From SZUA-365 sp034002405 (GTDB taxonomy: Bacteria > Bacteroidota > Ignavibacteria > SZUA-365), in contig JAVFAS010000082.1 of NCBI GenBank assembly GCA_034002405.1, positions 1-11,840 of the forward strand: 11,840 nt of DNA, read 5' to 3'. Under the pieces are notes generated by a model. That model saw nothing but the letters and a program-made list of their open reading frames with translations. It searched no databases and was not told where the DNA came from. Shown here piece by piece: positions 1 to 8,629 of this stretch. Both the position numbers and the translations under genes were made by a program. Each line of letters opens with the position of its first letter. The first letter of the stretch is position 1.

Positions 1-140
1 GGGCTATGATGTCGCGTCCCTTCGGGACGGGCGGACGGAGCGCCGGTCGTTTCTCCACCCCGGGCCTGAAGGCCCGGGCTAGGATGTCGCGTCCCTTCGG
101 GACGGGCCCGGGCTATGATGCTGCGTCGCTTCGGGACGGG
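1..140. repeat. Three copies of a 31-base REP-like palindromic repeat
   Basis: Three copies of a 31-base unit lie at 1-31, 76-106 and 110-140. Each starts gggcta and ends cttcgggacggg. The second copy differs from the first at one base and the third at three. Each unit carries a small hairpin, cgtccc-ttc-gggacg, which a base change disrupts in the third copy. Between copies one and two is a perfect 8-bp stem with a TGAA loop at 59-78 (cccgggcc / ggcccggg). The array starts 11 bases past the dnaG stop codon and may continue beyond the left edge. It resembles REP/BIME-type intergenic repeats in layout. On the dnaG transcript the hairpins could protect the 3' end or weaken readthrough, but no U-tract follows, so this is not a standard intrinsic terminator. 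No REP-associated transposase gene is in the window. Confidence 0.8.
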
Positions 141-151
141 CCGGGACTCGT

Positions 152-2020
152 TTACTCCTCAACCTCGGGGAGGTCGGCGAAGGCATCGCAGCGGTGGATC
201 GCCTGGTCCAACGAGCGCAGTTGCTGCACGCGCGCGGTGAGCGTTCGCTGTCGATCGGGATCGGCCTCGGCGCGCAGCGCTTCCTTGAGGCGCTCGCGTC
301 GCTGCTGCACATGCCGGATGAGGATGCGCTTGTATGCGTCAAGCAGCACGCGGGAGATGTCGAGGGGACGGACGTTTTGCCGGGTTTCCCAATGGGGACT
401 CGGTGCGTCGGCATCGATCAGGAGGTCCGCGAGAAGCTGATGCATCGTGGTGTCTCCTTCCACGAACGACCACAGGGCGTTCGTTTCGATCGTGCCTTCA
501 TGTTCTTCCTGCTCGAAGAGGACACGGATGAGATTCCGGATACGCCCGTCGGTGAAATGGCTCATGCGGACGTGGTGAAGCGCACCGGCCTGGAGGTCGG
601 AGGGCGCTTGCAGCAATTCGCGGCAGAAGTCAAATTCCTCGTCGACGATGTCCGTCGCGACGGCGTCGACGTCCTCGTGCGGGACGGGAATCAATTCGGC
701 GGGACGCGGTGCCGGCCGCGTGCGACGCGACGCGCGCAGTTCCTTCGCGAGTTCCTGGTACAGGAGCTGTTCGTAAATCCCGTATTTCTGCGAAATGTCG
801 CGCAGGTAGAATTCCCGCCGGATCGGATCGTCCATCTTCGCGATCAGTTCGACAATGCGATGCACGACCTGCGCTTTTCCCTCGGGTGAGTCGAGCTTGC
901 CCTCGGCCTGAAATCGCGCGGTCACGAAATCGACGAAGGACACGGCATCGGCCATGCGCGCGCGCACCTTGTCGGCACCATATTTCCGGACATACGAATC
1001 CGGATCTTCCCCCGCCGGAAGCTGCACGATGCGCGCATCGCAGTCGGCCTCGAGAATGATGTCGATGCCTCGCAGCATGGCGTTCATCCCCGCCGAATCG
1101 GCGTCGTAGAGAAAGAAGAAATTCCGGGTATAGCGCGCGAGCAGGTTCACCTGATCGGGTGTGAGCGCCGTGCCGCTGGTGGCGACGACATTGCGCACGC
1201 CCTCCTGATACAGGGTAATAAGATCCGCATATCCTTCAACGAGGATCACCGCGTCCGCGTCACGAATGCTCCGGTGCGACTGTGCGAGACCATACAGCAC
1301 CCGGCTTTTGACGTAGATCGGCGATTCGGGAGAGTTGAGATACTTCGGCTGCTCGTCCCCTTTCAGCGTGCGCGCCCCGAATCCGAGCACCTTTTTCGAC
1401 ACGCTGAGAATGGGAAAAATGACGCGTCCGCGAAAACGGTCGTAGGTCGCCCCGCCCTCCTTGCGCACGATCAGTCCCGTGCGTTCGAGCACCTCGTCGC
1501 CGATGCCCGCCGCGCGTGCATGGTTGAGGAATTCGTGCCATGCGTCCGGCGCGAATCCCAGGCCGAACATCCGGCGCGTGTCGGCATTCCATCCGCGTGT
1601 GTCGAAATAGGCGCGTCCGACCTCGCCGCGCTCGCCCTGCAGGGTATCGTAGAAAAACCGCGCGGCGAGACGATTGGCTTCATACAGCTGTTCGATATCC
1701 TCGCGCGATTCGGCGCGCTGGGGACCCTCGCGGGTGAGCACGATGTTGTAGCGCTCGGCGAGCATCTCCACCGCGTCGACGAAGGAAACCTTCTCCATTT
1801 CCATCAGGAAGGTGAAGGCATTGCCGCCCTTGCCGCAGCCGAAGCATTTGTAGATGCCCCGCTCGGGATTGACGTTGAAGGATGGGGTTTTCTCGCGGTG
1901 AAACGGACAGAGGCCGGTGTAATTCCGCCCCGCTTTCCGCAGGCGCACGAAGCCGCTGACGACATCGACGATGTCGGCGGCCGCGCGCACTTCTTCGATT
2001 TTCTCCTCGGGAATTCTCAT
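152..2020 (-). CDS. dnaG: DNA primase DnaG
   Basis: Replicative primase of 622 residues that makes RNA primers for Okazaki fragments and works with the DnaB helicase. The N-terminal CHC2 zinc-binding domain is clear: C38, H41, C59 and C62 within GLCPFHREKTPSF and YKCFGCGKGGN. The central RNA polymerase core has FRGRVIFPI near 196-204 and PKYLNSPE near 226. The TOPRIM part shows VEGYADL (E262) and YDADSAG (D306, D308), the metal-binding acidic residues. The C-terminal third is divergent and alpha-helical, as expected for the helicase-binding domain. The start at 2020 (MRIPEEKIEEV) aligns with the usual DnaG N-terminus. The frame is open to 2374, but that extension lies over the neighbouring secreted-protein gene and is unlike primase. 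No Shine-Dalgarno sequence is visible. rpoD, often beside dnaG, is not on either visible side. Confidence 0.97.
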   Translation of the reverse strand: MRIPEEKIEEVRAAADIVDVVSGFVRLRKAGRNYTGLCPFHREKTPSFNVNPERGIYKCFGCGKGGNAFTFLMEMEKVSFVDAVEMLAERYNIVLTREGPQRAESREDIEQLYEANRLAARFFYDTLQGERGEVGRAYFDTRGWNADTRRMFGLGFAPDAWHEFLNHARAAGIGDEVLERTGLIVRKEGGATYDRFRGRVIFPILSVSKKVLGFGARTLKGDEQPKYLNSPESPIYVKSRVLYGLAQSHRSIRDADAVILVEGYADLITLYQEGVRNVVATSGTALTPDQVNLLARYTRNFFFLYDADSAGMNAMLRGIDIILEADCDARIVQLPAGEDPDSYVRKYGADKVRARMADAVSFVDFVTARFQAEGKLDSPEGKAQVVHRIVELIAKMDDPIRREFYLRDISQKYGIYEQLLYQELAKELRASRRTRPAPRPAELIPVPHEDVDAVATDIVDEEFDFCRELLQAPSDLQAGALHHVRMSHFTDGRIRNLIRVLFEQEEHEGTIETNALWSFVEGDTTMHQLLADLLIDADAPSPHWETRQNVRPLDISRVLLDAYKRILIRHVQQRRERLKEALRAEADPDRQRTLTARVQQLRSLDQAIHRCDAFADLPEVEE

Positions 2021-2054
2021 CGGGCGTGGGCGGTGCGATCGGGTGAAGATGACA

Positions 2055-2082
2055 CGTCCCGGACGCGGAGGCGTCCGGGACG
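2055..2082 (-). terminator. Strong 12-bp hairpin between the T9SS gene and dnaG
   Basis: A perfect inverted repeat, cgtcccggacgc / gcgtccgggacg, with a four-base ggag loop. It begins 33 bases past the stop codon of the upstream secreted-protein gene and ends 34 bases before the dnaG start. On the transcribed (minus) strand the bases after it are tgtcatcttc, which is not a U-tract. It is therefore either a weak or factor-assisted terminator, or an mRNA processing or stability element. Its outer arms (cgtccc, gggacg) match the arms of the repeat hairpins after dnaG at 1-140, so it may belong to the same family. Confidence 0.55.
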
Positions 2083-2115
2083 AAAGAGCACATGATTCGG
2101 GCGGCGCGGCGCGCG

Positions 2116-3087
2116 TTACTTGAGCAGCAGCATTTTCCGTGTCAGCACGCGACCATCCGCCGCGAGCCGCGCAACATACATGCCGCCGGGCAGGTTCGCG
2201 GCGTCGAAATTCACCTGCTGCGACCCCGCATCCATCATGCCGTCGGCAAGGAACGCCACCTCCCGGCCCAGCGCATCGGTCACGGTGAGTCGGATGTGGG
2301 TGCGCGTGGCGAGCGTGTATGACAGTGTGGTCGTGGGATTGAACGGATTCGGATAATTTTGTGCGAGCGTGCATGCCGCGGGTGCGGGCATGGCCTCGAC
2401 ACCGGTCGGGTCGACCACCGGCATGTTCGGATCATAACCCACGATGGCACGAAGGAAGATCGCCGCTTCGGCCCCCTGCGTGGCGACCTCGTTGCGGTTG
2501 TCTTCCGGTCGCGGCGCGATCATGTAGCGGCGCGAACGCTCGTACTCGGGGTTCTCGGTACTGACCAGCAAACTGAAGCCGTCCCAAAGTCCCTGTCCCA
2601 CGGCGTATTTCTGGTTCGACAGCAGTTTGACGCCCACGAGGAAATCGCGGCGCGGAGAAAACAGCACGGGCGGATTGAGCTTGACCGCGAGTACGTCGCG
2701 CGCACCGGCCTCGAGCGGGTTGTTGAACCGGATATTCGGACTCGGGAATCCGGCATCGCCGAGATTCACCTTGTAGGTTTTCTGGAGGCCGGTCAGCGCC
2801 GGCGGTACCGGACCATTCTCGAACACATACACGACCAGGGTGTCGTTGCCGGTCAGTGCCTGGAATTTGACCACGCTGAAACCGACCAGCACCGTGCTGA
2901 GCGTGCATTTCTCCGCGGGCGTGAATCGCACATTGAAAATCACATCGAGTTCGCCCGGGAAGCGCGTGGCGGCGACCAACCGACCGGCATTGATCTCGGT
3001 GAGTCCGTCGTATTGCAGCGTATCGGTCTGCGCCATGGCCGTCAGGCCAAGACAGCAGAGAAGAAAGAACGTGGCGAGGTACTTCAT
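2116..3087 (-). CDS. Secreted protein with type A T9SS sorting domain, function unknown
   Basis: A 323-residue exported protein. Residues 1-20 (MKYLATFFLLCCLGLTAMAQ) form a signal peptide, with cleavage expected after AMAQ. The middle (about 21-220) is beta-rich and resembles no enzyme I recognise. It contains FLRAIVGYDP near 211-220, after which a linker leads to the C-terminal domain. NYPNPFNP at 244-251 opens a roughly 80-residue type A T9SS sorting domain that ends GGMYVARL...KMLLLK. In this family the domain directs passage through the outer membrane and is then removed or attached at the surface. The start at 3087 is chosen because an AAGGAG ribosome site lies five bases upstream and a signal peptide follows at once; a longer open frame to 3189 has neither. 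Likely transcribed from its own promoter after pyrG. Confidence 0.9.
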   Translation of the reverse strand: MKYLATFFLLCCLGLTAMAQTDTLQYDGLTEINAGRLVAATRFPGELDVIFNVRFTPAEKCTLSTVLVGFSVVKFQALTGNDTLVVYVFENGPVPPALTGLQKTYKVNLGDAGFPSPNIRFNNPLEAGARDVLAVKLNPPVLFSPRRDFLVGVKLLSNQKYAVGQGLWDGFSLLVSTENPEYERSRRYMIAPRPEDNRNEVATQGAEAAIFLRAIVGYDPNMPVVDPTGVEAMPAPAACTLAQNYPNPFNPTTTLSYTLATRTHIRLTVTDALGREVAFLADGMMDAGSQQVNFDAANLPGGMYVARLAADGRVLTRKMLLLK

Positions 3088-3091
3088 GCGG

Positions 3092-3099
3092 TCTCCTTC
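3092..3099 (-). promoter_or_regulatory. Ribosome binding site deciding the start at 3087
   Basis: GAAGGAGA on the minus strand, with the AAGGAG core five bases before ATG. It is one of the best matches in the window and supports the 323-residue start over the upstream in-frame ATG. Confidence 0.75.
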
Positions 3100-3122
3100 G
3101 AAAACGGTTCCGGGAACACGCG

Positions 3123-3152
3123 AATATACGGATTTTCCGGCAATGATGTCGG
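3123..3152 (-). promoter_or_regulatory. Possible promoter of the secreted T9SS gene
   Basis: On the minus strand TATATT (3123-3128) resembles a -10 box, and CCGACA (3147-3152) is a partial -35 box 18 bases upstream. The -10 box lies 35 bases before the start codon, in an otherwise GC-rich spacer. The match is seen by eye only; the -35 box is weak. Confidence 0.35.
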
Positions 3153-3198
3153 CGATCGTTCCACGACCCAGGTGACGGGGCAATGCCATCCCCGCGCG

Positions 3199-3230
3199 TC
3201 AGGCAGTTCCGCCGTCAGGCAGTTCCGCCG

Positions 3231-3246
<16 letters not shown>
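3199..3246 (-). repeat. 16-bp tandem repeat x3 across the pyrG stop codon
   Basis: Three perfect 16-base units at 3231-3246, 3215-3230 and 3199-3214. Minus-strand unit: cggcggaactgcctga. The first unit is the end of pyrG (codons for Gly-Gly-Thr-Ala, then TGA), and each unit ends in TGA. Because 16 is not a multiple of 3, the three TGAs (3231, 3215, 3199) fall in three different frames. Adding or losing units downstream would not change the CTP synthase protein. Confidence 0.95.
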
Positions 3247-4910
<1,664 letters not shown>

Positions 4911-4958
4911 GGGAATTCGGGAACAATAAGATTGAGGACGTGTCGGTCCGGAATGGGA

Positions 4959-5891
4959 CTATGCGAAAACCACGAAATCAAGGTAGAGAAATACCACGGG
5001 CGAAACAAAAATGAAGCTGTCGAAGCGGTCGAACACGCCTCCGTGGCCGGGTAGCAGGGTGGAGGAATCCTTCACCCCCGCGTCGCGCTTGAGCAACGAC
5101 TCGACCAGATCGCCCGCCTGGCCCAGCGTACCGACCATGGCGCCGATGATCAGTGCCTGATGCAGGGCGAGGTAGTCGAGCACGATGTATTTTGCCGCCG
5201 CCATCACCGCCAACGCGGCGACGAAGCCCCAGATCGCCCCCTCCCAGGTCTTGTTCGGGCTCACGCGCGGGAACAGCTTGTGCCGCCCCATCGCGCGTCC
5301 GCCGAAATACGCCGCCGTGTCGCACATCCAGATCGTGGCCAGCACCGCGATGACCGTGAAGGCGCCCCACTGGTCAAGTTGCGTGAGTTGCGCGGGGGAG
5401 AGTTCGGCGGTACCGAAAACCGGACCGACGTGGAATTCGCGGACGGTGAAGATTTCCCGGATACCCACCGCGGAGCCGAGAAAGAGTCCGATATACAACG
5501 TGCCGAGCACGGTGGCGGACACATTGAGCAGCGGCGCGGGACGCGCGCGAAACAGTTCGACAAGCAGCGCGACGGCCATGAACAGGATCATGATCCAGAT
5601 GAACGCCTGCCATTGCAGCGGCCACGGAATCCCGCCGCCAACCAGGGCGGGGATGTCCGCGCTGAGCCGCTCGTGCAGGAACACGAGCAGCAGCGCGATC
5701 CCCGCCGCGATCATCACACCCGTCTGCGTCTCGGCCCCTTTCGCACGCGCCATCGCGGCGAATTCGATCAGCGAGACCGCGAGCACCACGGCGATGAAGA
5801 GCGCCCAGGCGTAGCCACCCAGCCAGGCGAGCAGCAGGACACCCGGAATGGCGACGAGAGCGAACAGGACGCGCGTACGCGTATCGCTCAC
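4959..5891 (-). CDS. cdsA: Phosphatidate cytidylyltransferase (CDP-diglyceride synthase)
   Basis: A 310-residue integral membrane enzyme that makes CDP-diacylglycerol from phosphatidic acid and CTP, the branch point of phospholipid synthesis. Several hydrophobic segments span most of the length, the first at about 8-45. The diagnostic C-terminal signature is present: STLLPGHGGVFDRFDSF at about 277-293. So are the family elements CDTAAYFGGRAMGRHKL (190-206) and SPNKTWEG (211-218). Translation starts at a GTG (5889-5891) that overlaps the TGA of the upstream zinc-ribbon gene by four bases (GTGA), which indicates translational coupling. A purine-rich GGCGGAG lies a few bases upstream. PyrG, encoded just downstream, supplies its co-substrate CTP. 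Confidence 0.95.
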   Translation of the reverse strand: MSDTRTRVLFALVAIPGVLLLAWLGGYAWALFIAVVLAVSLIEFAAMARAKGAETQTGVMIAAGIALLLVFLHERLSADIPALVGGGIPWPLQWQAFIWIMILFMAVALLVELFRARPAPLLNVSATVLGTLYIGLFLGSAVGIREIFTVREFHVGPVFGTAELSPAQLTQLDQWGAFTVIAVLATIWMCDTAAYFGGRAMGRHKLFPRVSPNKTWEGAIWGFVAALAVMAAAKYIVLDYLALHQALIIGAMVGTLGQAGDLVESLLKRDAGVKDSSTLLPGHGGVFDRFDSFIFVSPVVFLYLDFVVFA

Positions 5892-6460
5892 GCGTTCGCT
5901 CCGCCCTCTTCTTCCTCGCCGAGCCCGTCATCCTCGAGCAGCGCCGCGATGATCTCCTGTGCTTCCTCGAGCTGGGAACGCGGCACCATGACATTGACCA
6001 GCGCCAGCATGCCCATGTTCGTGAAGTACACATGATCATGCTGATTGAACACCATCGCGTGAATGCCCGCGCCGGCAAGATTGGCTTTGATCATTTCCGC
6101 TTCATAGTCGGTCGAGGTCGTATAGGCGACCACGAAGCCCTGGTGGAGATTCAGATGCTCGTCGTTTTCACAGAAAATCCGGCCGTTCTGTTCACGCGCG
6201 CATTCCGCGCAGACGGGTTTTCCGCAGATCACGCAGCCGCCAATGGCGGGAACATCCGGGTGGTTTTCACACTCGGGCGTCTCATCCGCCGAAGTTCTCG
6301 GCAGCAGTATCCCGCAGTTGTCGCAGAACGTATCGTCGACCGTGACGAATTCCTGGCAATTGGGACAGAACAGTGGCGTGCCTTCGACAAGCGGAATCAG
6401 GCAATCGCCGCATTCCTTCACGTCGGGCTGATATTCGGTCAGACATTGCGGACAATACAT
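5888..6460 (-). CDS. Zinc-ribbon / DUF2007-domain protein
   Basis: A 190-residue, probably soluble protein with an unusual stack of metal sites. Two zinc ribbons come first: C3/C6/C17/C20 and C32/C35/C46/C49. A B-box-like cysteine/histidine cluster follows at about 64-106 (C64, H67, C76, C79, C84, C87, C97 and nearby His). Residues about 108-175 look like a DUF2007 domain (a ferredoxin-like family suggested to act in signalling): GFVVAYTTSTDYEAEMIKA ... VNVMVPRSQLEEAQEII. The tail is acidic (GEEEEGG). The start at 6460 is set by a strong GAGGAGG site four bases upstream. It sits 15 bases after the CAAX protease gene and overlaps cdsA by four bases. No enzyme motif is visible; a regulatory or partner role for the flanking membrane proteins is inference. 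Confidence 0.85.
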   Translation of the reverse strand: MYCPQCLTEYQPDVKECGDCLIPLVEGTPLFCPNCQEFVTVDDTFCDNCGILLPRTSADETPECENHPDVPAIGGCVICGKPVCAECAREQNGRIFCENDEHLNLHQGFVVAYTTSTDYEAEMIKANLAGAGIHAMVFNQHDHVYFTNMGMLALVNVMVPRSQLEEAQEIIAALLEDDGLGEEEEGGANA

Positions 6461-6464
6461 AACG

Positions 6465-6471
6465 CCTCCTC
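6465..6471 (-). promoter_or_regulatory. Strong Shine-Dalgarno site for the zinc-ribbon gene
   Basis: GAGGAGG on the minus strand, four bases before the ATG at 6460, in the 15-base gap after the protease stop codon. Most genes in this window have weak or no such site. Confidence 0.75.
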
Positions 6472-6475
6472 GGTG

Positions 6476-7474
6476 TTAGGGTTGTGATTCCGCCTTCCGC
6501 GACGCGGTGACGGTCCAGAAATACCAGGCGCAGACGGCAAACACCACGAGTGCGATCGAACCGCTCGCGGCGTACATGCCCGGTGACGGTGCGCCGCTTG
6601 TCGCATCGGCCGGAAGGAGGTTCTCGCTCCGGAAGAAATACAGCGCGACCACCGCAATGGTGTTGTTGGTGGCGTGCGCCGCGAACGCATAGCCCAGCGA
6701 ATCGCCGCGCCAGGTGAGGACGCTGAAATATGCGCCCAACAGGGTCAACGGAATAAACGTCACCGGATTCAGATGAAAGAACGAAAAAATCGCGCCCGCG
6801 AGCAAGAACGCCCAACGCAAGCGCATTTTTTTTTCGAAGGAATACTGCACCGCCCCGCGAAACAGGATTTCCTCGCAACACGCCGGGGTCAGCGCGATCA
6901 CGATCCAGACGGTGAACGCCTCGACCGGGGTGTGCATCGCCAGCAGGGTGCCGTAGAGTTCCTCGATGAGATCCTCGAACAGGTCGAGTATCGGCAGCAG
7001 CGCGTCGGGGAGCAGGTACTCGCGCATGACATGCTGTTGCAGTTCGACCCAGGCCTGCACGACGAACTGCAGTGCGATGACCGACACCACCACCGCGAAC
7101 AGCGGCCGGAGCCGCGGCCAGCGCAGACGCAACGCCTCGCGCAGATCCCACCCCATGAACCGCGTGAGCAGCAGCGCCGGCAGCATCAGAAACAGCAGCT
7201 GCGACACCACGGTGACCGCGCGCACGCCGGCGACATTCGCCGCCGTGTCGACGCCGAACAACAGATAGGTGATGATGCCGCCGAAGAGCTGATACCCGAC
7301 GAAGGTCACCAGCACGAGGAGGAACCCGAATGCAACCGGGTGCAGCGGCGGCTGATTGGCACGCAGCGCCGCCGACGCGAGCGCCTGGCGGAATGTGGCG
7401 TCCCGCGTCTCGGACTCGGTGTCGGAGTTCACGATCCGTTGATCTTCCGTATCCCGTCGTTCATTCTCGTGCAT
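6476..7474 (-). CDS. CPBP/CAAX-family intramembrane metalloprotease
   Basis: A 332-residue multi-pass membrane protein with a charged, non-signal N-terminal tail (1-40) followed by about seven hydrophobic segments. The three CPBP (Rce1/Abi) motifs are present in order: EEILFRG with E201, E202 and R206; FSFFHLN with H234; and HATNN with H267 and N271. These residues coordinate the metal and activate water in the family. Bacterial members cleave or modify membrane-bound targets and some give bacteriocin immunity; the substrate here is unknown. It starts four bases after the stop of the gene above it, so co-transcription is very likely. A run of nine A bases on the coding strand (6826-6834) lies between motifs one and two. 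A 40-residue C-terminal extension ends in a last transmembrane segment and a polar tail. Confidence 0.92.
   Translation of the reverse strand: MHENERRDTEDQRIVNSDTESETRDATFRQALASAALRANQPPLHPVAFGFLLVLVTFVGYQLFGGIITYLLFGVDTAANVAGVRAVTVVSQLLFLMLPALLLTRFMGWDLREALRLRWPRLRPLFAVVVSVIALQFVVQAWVELQQHVMREYLLPDALLPILDLFEDLIEELYGTLLAMHTPVEAFTVWIVIALTPACCEEILFRGAVQYSFEKKMRLRWAFLLAGAIFSFFHLNPVTFIPLTLLGAYFSVLTWRGDSLGYAFAAHATNNTIAVVALYFFRSENLLPADATSGAPSPGMYAASGSIALVVFAVCAWYFWTVTASRKAESQP
6826..6834 (-). repeat. Nine-base poly-A tract inside the CAAX protease gene
   Basis: Nine T on the plus strand, read as nine A in the mRNA and coding for the Glu-Lys-Lys-Met part of SFEKKMRLR. Slippage of one base would shift the frame after the EExxxR motif and before the two histidine motifs, giving an inactive truncated protein. 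Confidence 0.9.
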
Positions 7475-7478
7475 CGTA

Positions 7479-8426
7479 TCATCCCGCGAGGAGCTCGGTC
7501 ACCATGGCCGCCAGCAGGGGCAGCATGAGTTCGTGATGGCCGGTGAAGACATGGCCGCGTCCCGTGCCGAGGGTGGGACGCGCAACGACATTCACATTCG
7601 GCCGATAATGCTGGATCATGTCGAAATTCGCGGCGGAAAATCCACGGGCGTCATGCCCGAGATTGCGCGCGACCGTCAGGGCCTTCAGAAAAACCTCGGG
7701 AAGAATGACCGCCGAGCCCACATTCATCACCACGCTGCGCGCGCGCAGCCGTGCGACCGAATGCGCGAGCACACGGAAATCACGAAAGCTCATTTCCCCC
7801 GTGACCGCACCGTCCATCGTCGGCTGCTGATGCACGATGTCCGTACCGATCGCAGCGTGCACCGATACCGGCACGCCCAGGCGCACGCCCGCGGCCATGA
7901 TGCTGTAGGCGAGATTCGGCGCGGCGGAGTCGATCAGCCCGCGGCCCAGCGCCTCGGCGAAACCGCATGTCTGGGTATCGACCGCGCGTGCGAGCGTCCC
8001 GTTGATGAAGTCGCCGGTTTCGCGCCACATGCCGAAGCTGCCGTCCTGCAGATTCGTCGCGACATCCTCGGAGGTCACGCCAAAGAGGGCGGACTCCGCG
8101 TCATGGATCGCACCCGCACTGTTCATCGCCACATGCGTGACGATGCCGCGTGCCATCAGATCGATCACCAGCGGGGCCAGGCCGACCTTGATCACATGCG
8201 CACCCATCATGAGAATCACCGGCTCCGTCGCGCGGGCGGCGTCCGCGATTTCGGAGGCGAAGGTCTTGAGTTCCGCCGCCTTGAGAATGGCGGGCAGCGT
8301 GTCGAGAAACGCCGCGAAGCTGCCGCCCGCGGCAAAGGGACGCGCGCAGTCGGCCAGGCGCACCTTGCTTGTCCGTTCGGCGACGGAATAAGTCTTGATC
8401 GTGCTGAAATCGAGTTGTGGAAACAT
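7479..8426 (-). CDS. Conserved protein, deoxyhypusine-synthase-like (uncertain)
   Basis: A 315-residue, probably cytosolic protein with no signal peptide or membrane segment. Conserved-looking blocks are GAHVIKVGLAPLVIDLMARG (75-94), MNSAGAIHDAE followed by GVTSEDV (101-122), GSFGMWRETG (129-138), AIGTDIVHQ (192-200) and NVGSAVILPEVFLKALTVARNLG near 235-257. From memory these blocks mark a widespread bacterial family often left hypothetical and sometimes labelled deoxyhypusine-synthase-like. The spacing of the block at 75-110 recalls the NAD-binding region of that enzyme, but the catalytic lysine region is not recognisable. Bacteria mostly lack the eIF5A target, so hypusine synthesis should not be assumed. 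It is the first gene of the likely operon with protease, zinc-ribbon protein, cdsA and pyrG. No clear ribosome site is seen before 8426. Confidence 0.75.
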   Translation of the reverse strand: MFPQLDFSTIKTYSVAERTSKVRLADCARPFAAGGSFAAFLDTLPAILKAAELKTFASEIADAARATEPVILMMGAHVIKVGLAPLVIDLMARGIVTHVAMNSAGAIHDAESALFGVTSEDVATNLQDGSFGMWRETGDFINGTLARAVDTQTCGFAEALGRGLIDSAAPNLAYSIMAAGVRLGVPVSVHAAIGTDIVHQQPTMDGAVTGEMSFRDFRVLAHSVARLRARSVVMNVGSAVILPEVFLKALTVARNLGHDARGFSAANFDMIQHYRPNVNVVARPTLGTGRGHVFTGHHELMLPLLAAMVTELLAG

Positions 8427-8629
8427 TGGACGTACCCGCGGTGCCGTGCGGACGACTGCCGCCCGCTCCGCGTAAAGTACGAAAAAAGCAAGGATTCCGG
8501 ACAGGGGACGTGTGAAAATGTCTGCCTGCCATCATGAACGCATCCGCTCGAGCGTTGCGTCCGGCGAGGGACCGCGTGCATCGGGCGGATGCGTGAAACA
8601 GACGGCGAAGCAGCCCGTGGCGAGCATGC
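8427..8629. other. 203-base intergenic region with a long inverted repeat
   Basis: This spacer lies between the DUF3108 gene and the first gene of the pyrG operon, so it should hold the operon promoter. A perfect 10-base inverted repeat, acgcatccgc (8538-8547) and gcggatgcgt (8585-8594), encloses 37 bases. The palindrome cgctcgagcg (8545-8554) overlaps its left arm. An AT-rich patch at 8477-8494 (gtaaagtacgaaaaaagc) is the most promoter-like part, but I find no convincing -35/-10 pair. No coding sequence and no recognisable riboswitch core is seen. Confidence 0.5.

Noticed and set aside
1..140. CRISPR array
   Set aside because: Only three copies, with unequal spacers (44 and 3 bases) and degenerate palindromic units, and no cas genes nearby.
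2055..2082. Classical intrinsic terminator
   Set aside because: The stem is strong but the downstream minus-strand sequence lacks a U-tract, so it is listed only as a possible terminator or processing element.
2021..2374. N-terminal extension of DnaG by 118 residues
   Set aside because: The extension is unlike primases, crosses a strong hairpin and overlaps the end of the secreted-protein gene. The conserved DnaG N-terminus begins at 2020.
3088..3189. Longer start for the secreted T9SS protein
   Set aside because: It would bury the signal peptide behind 34 residues and ignore the good ribosome site before 3087.
8427..8629. Known riboswitch upstream of the operon
   Set aside because: I could not match any known aptamer core by eye; only inverted repeats were seen.
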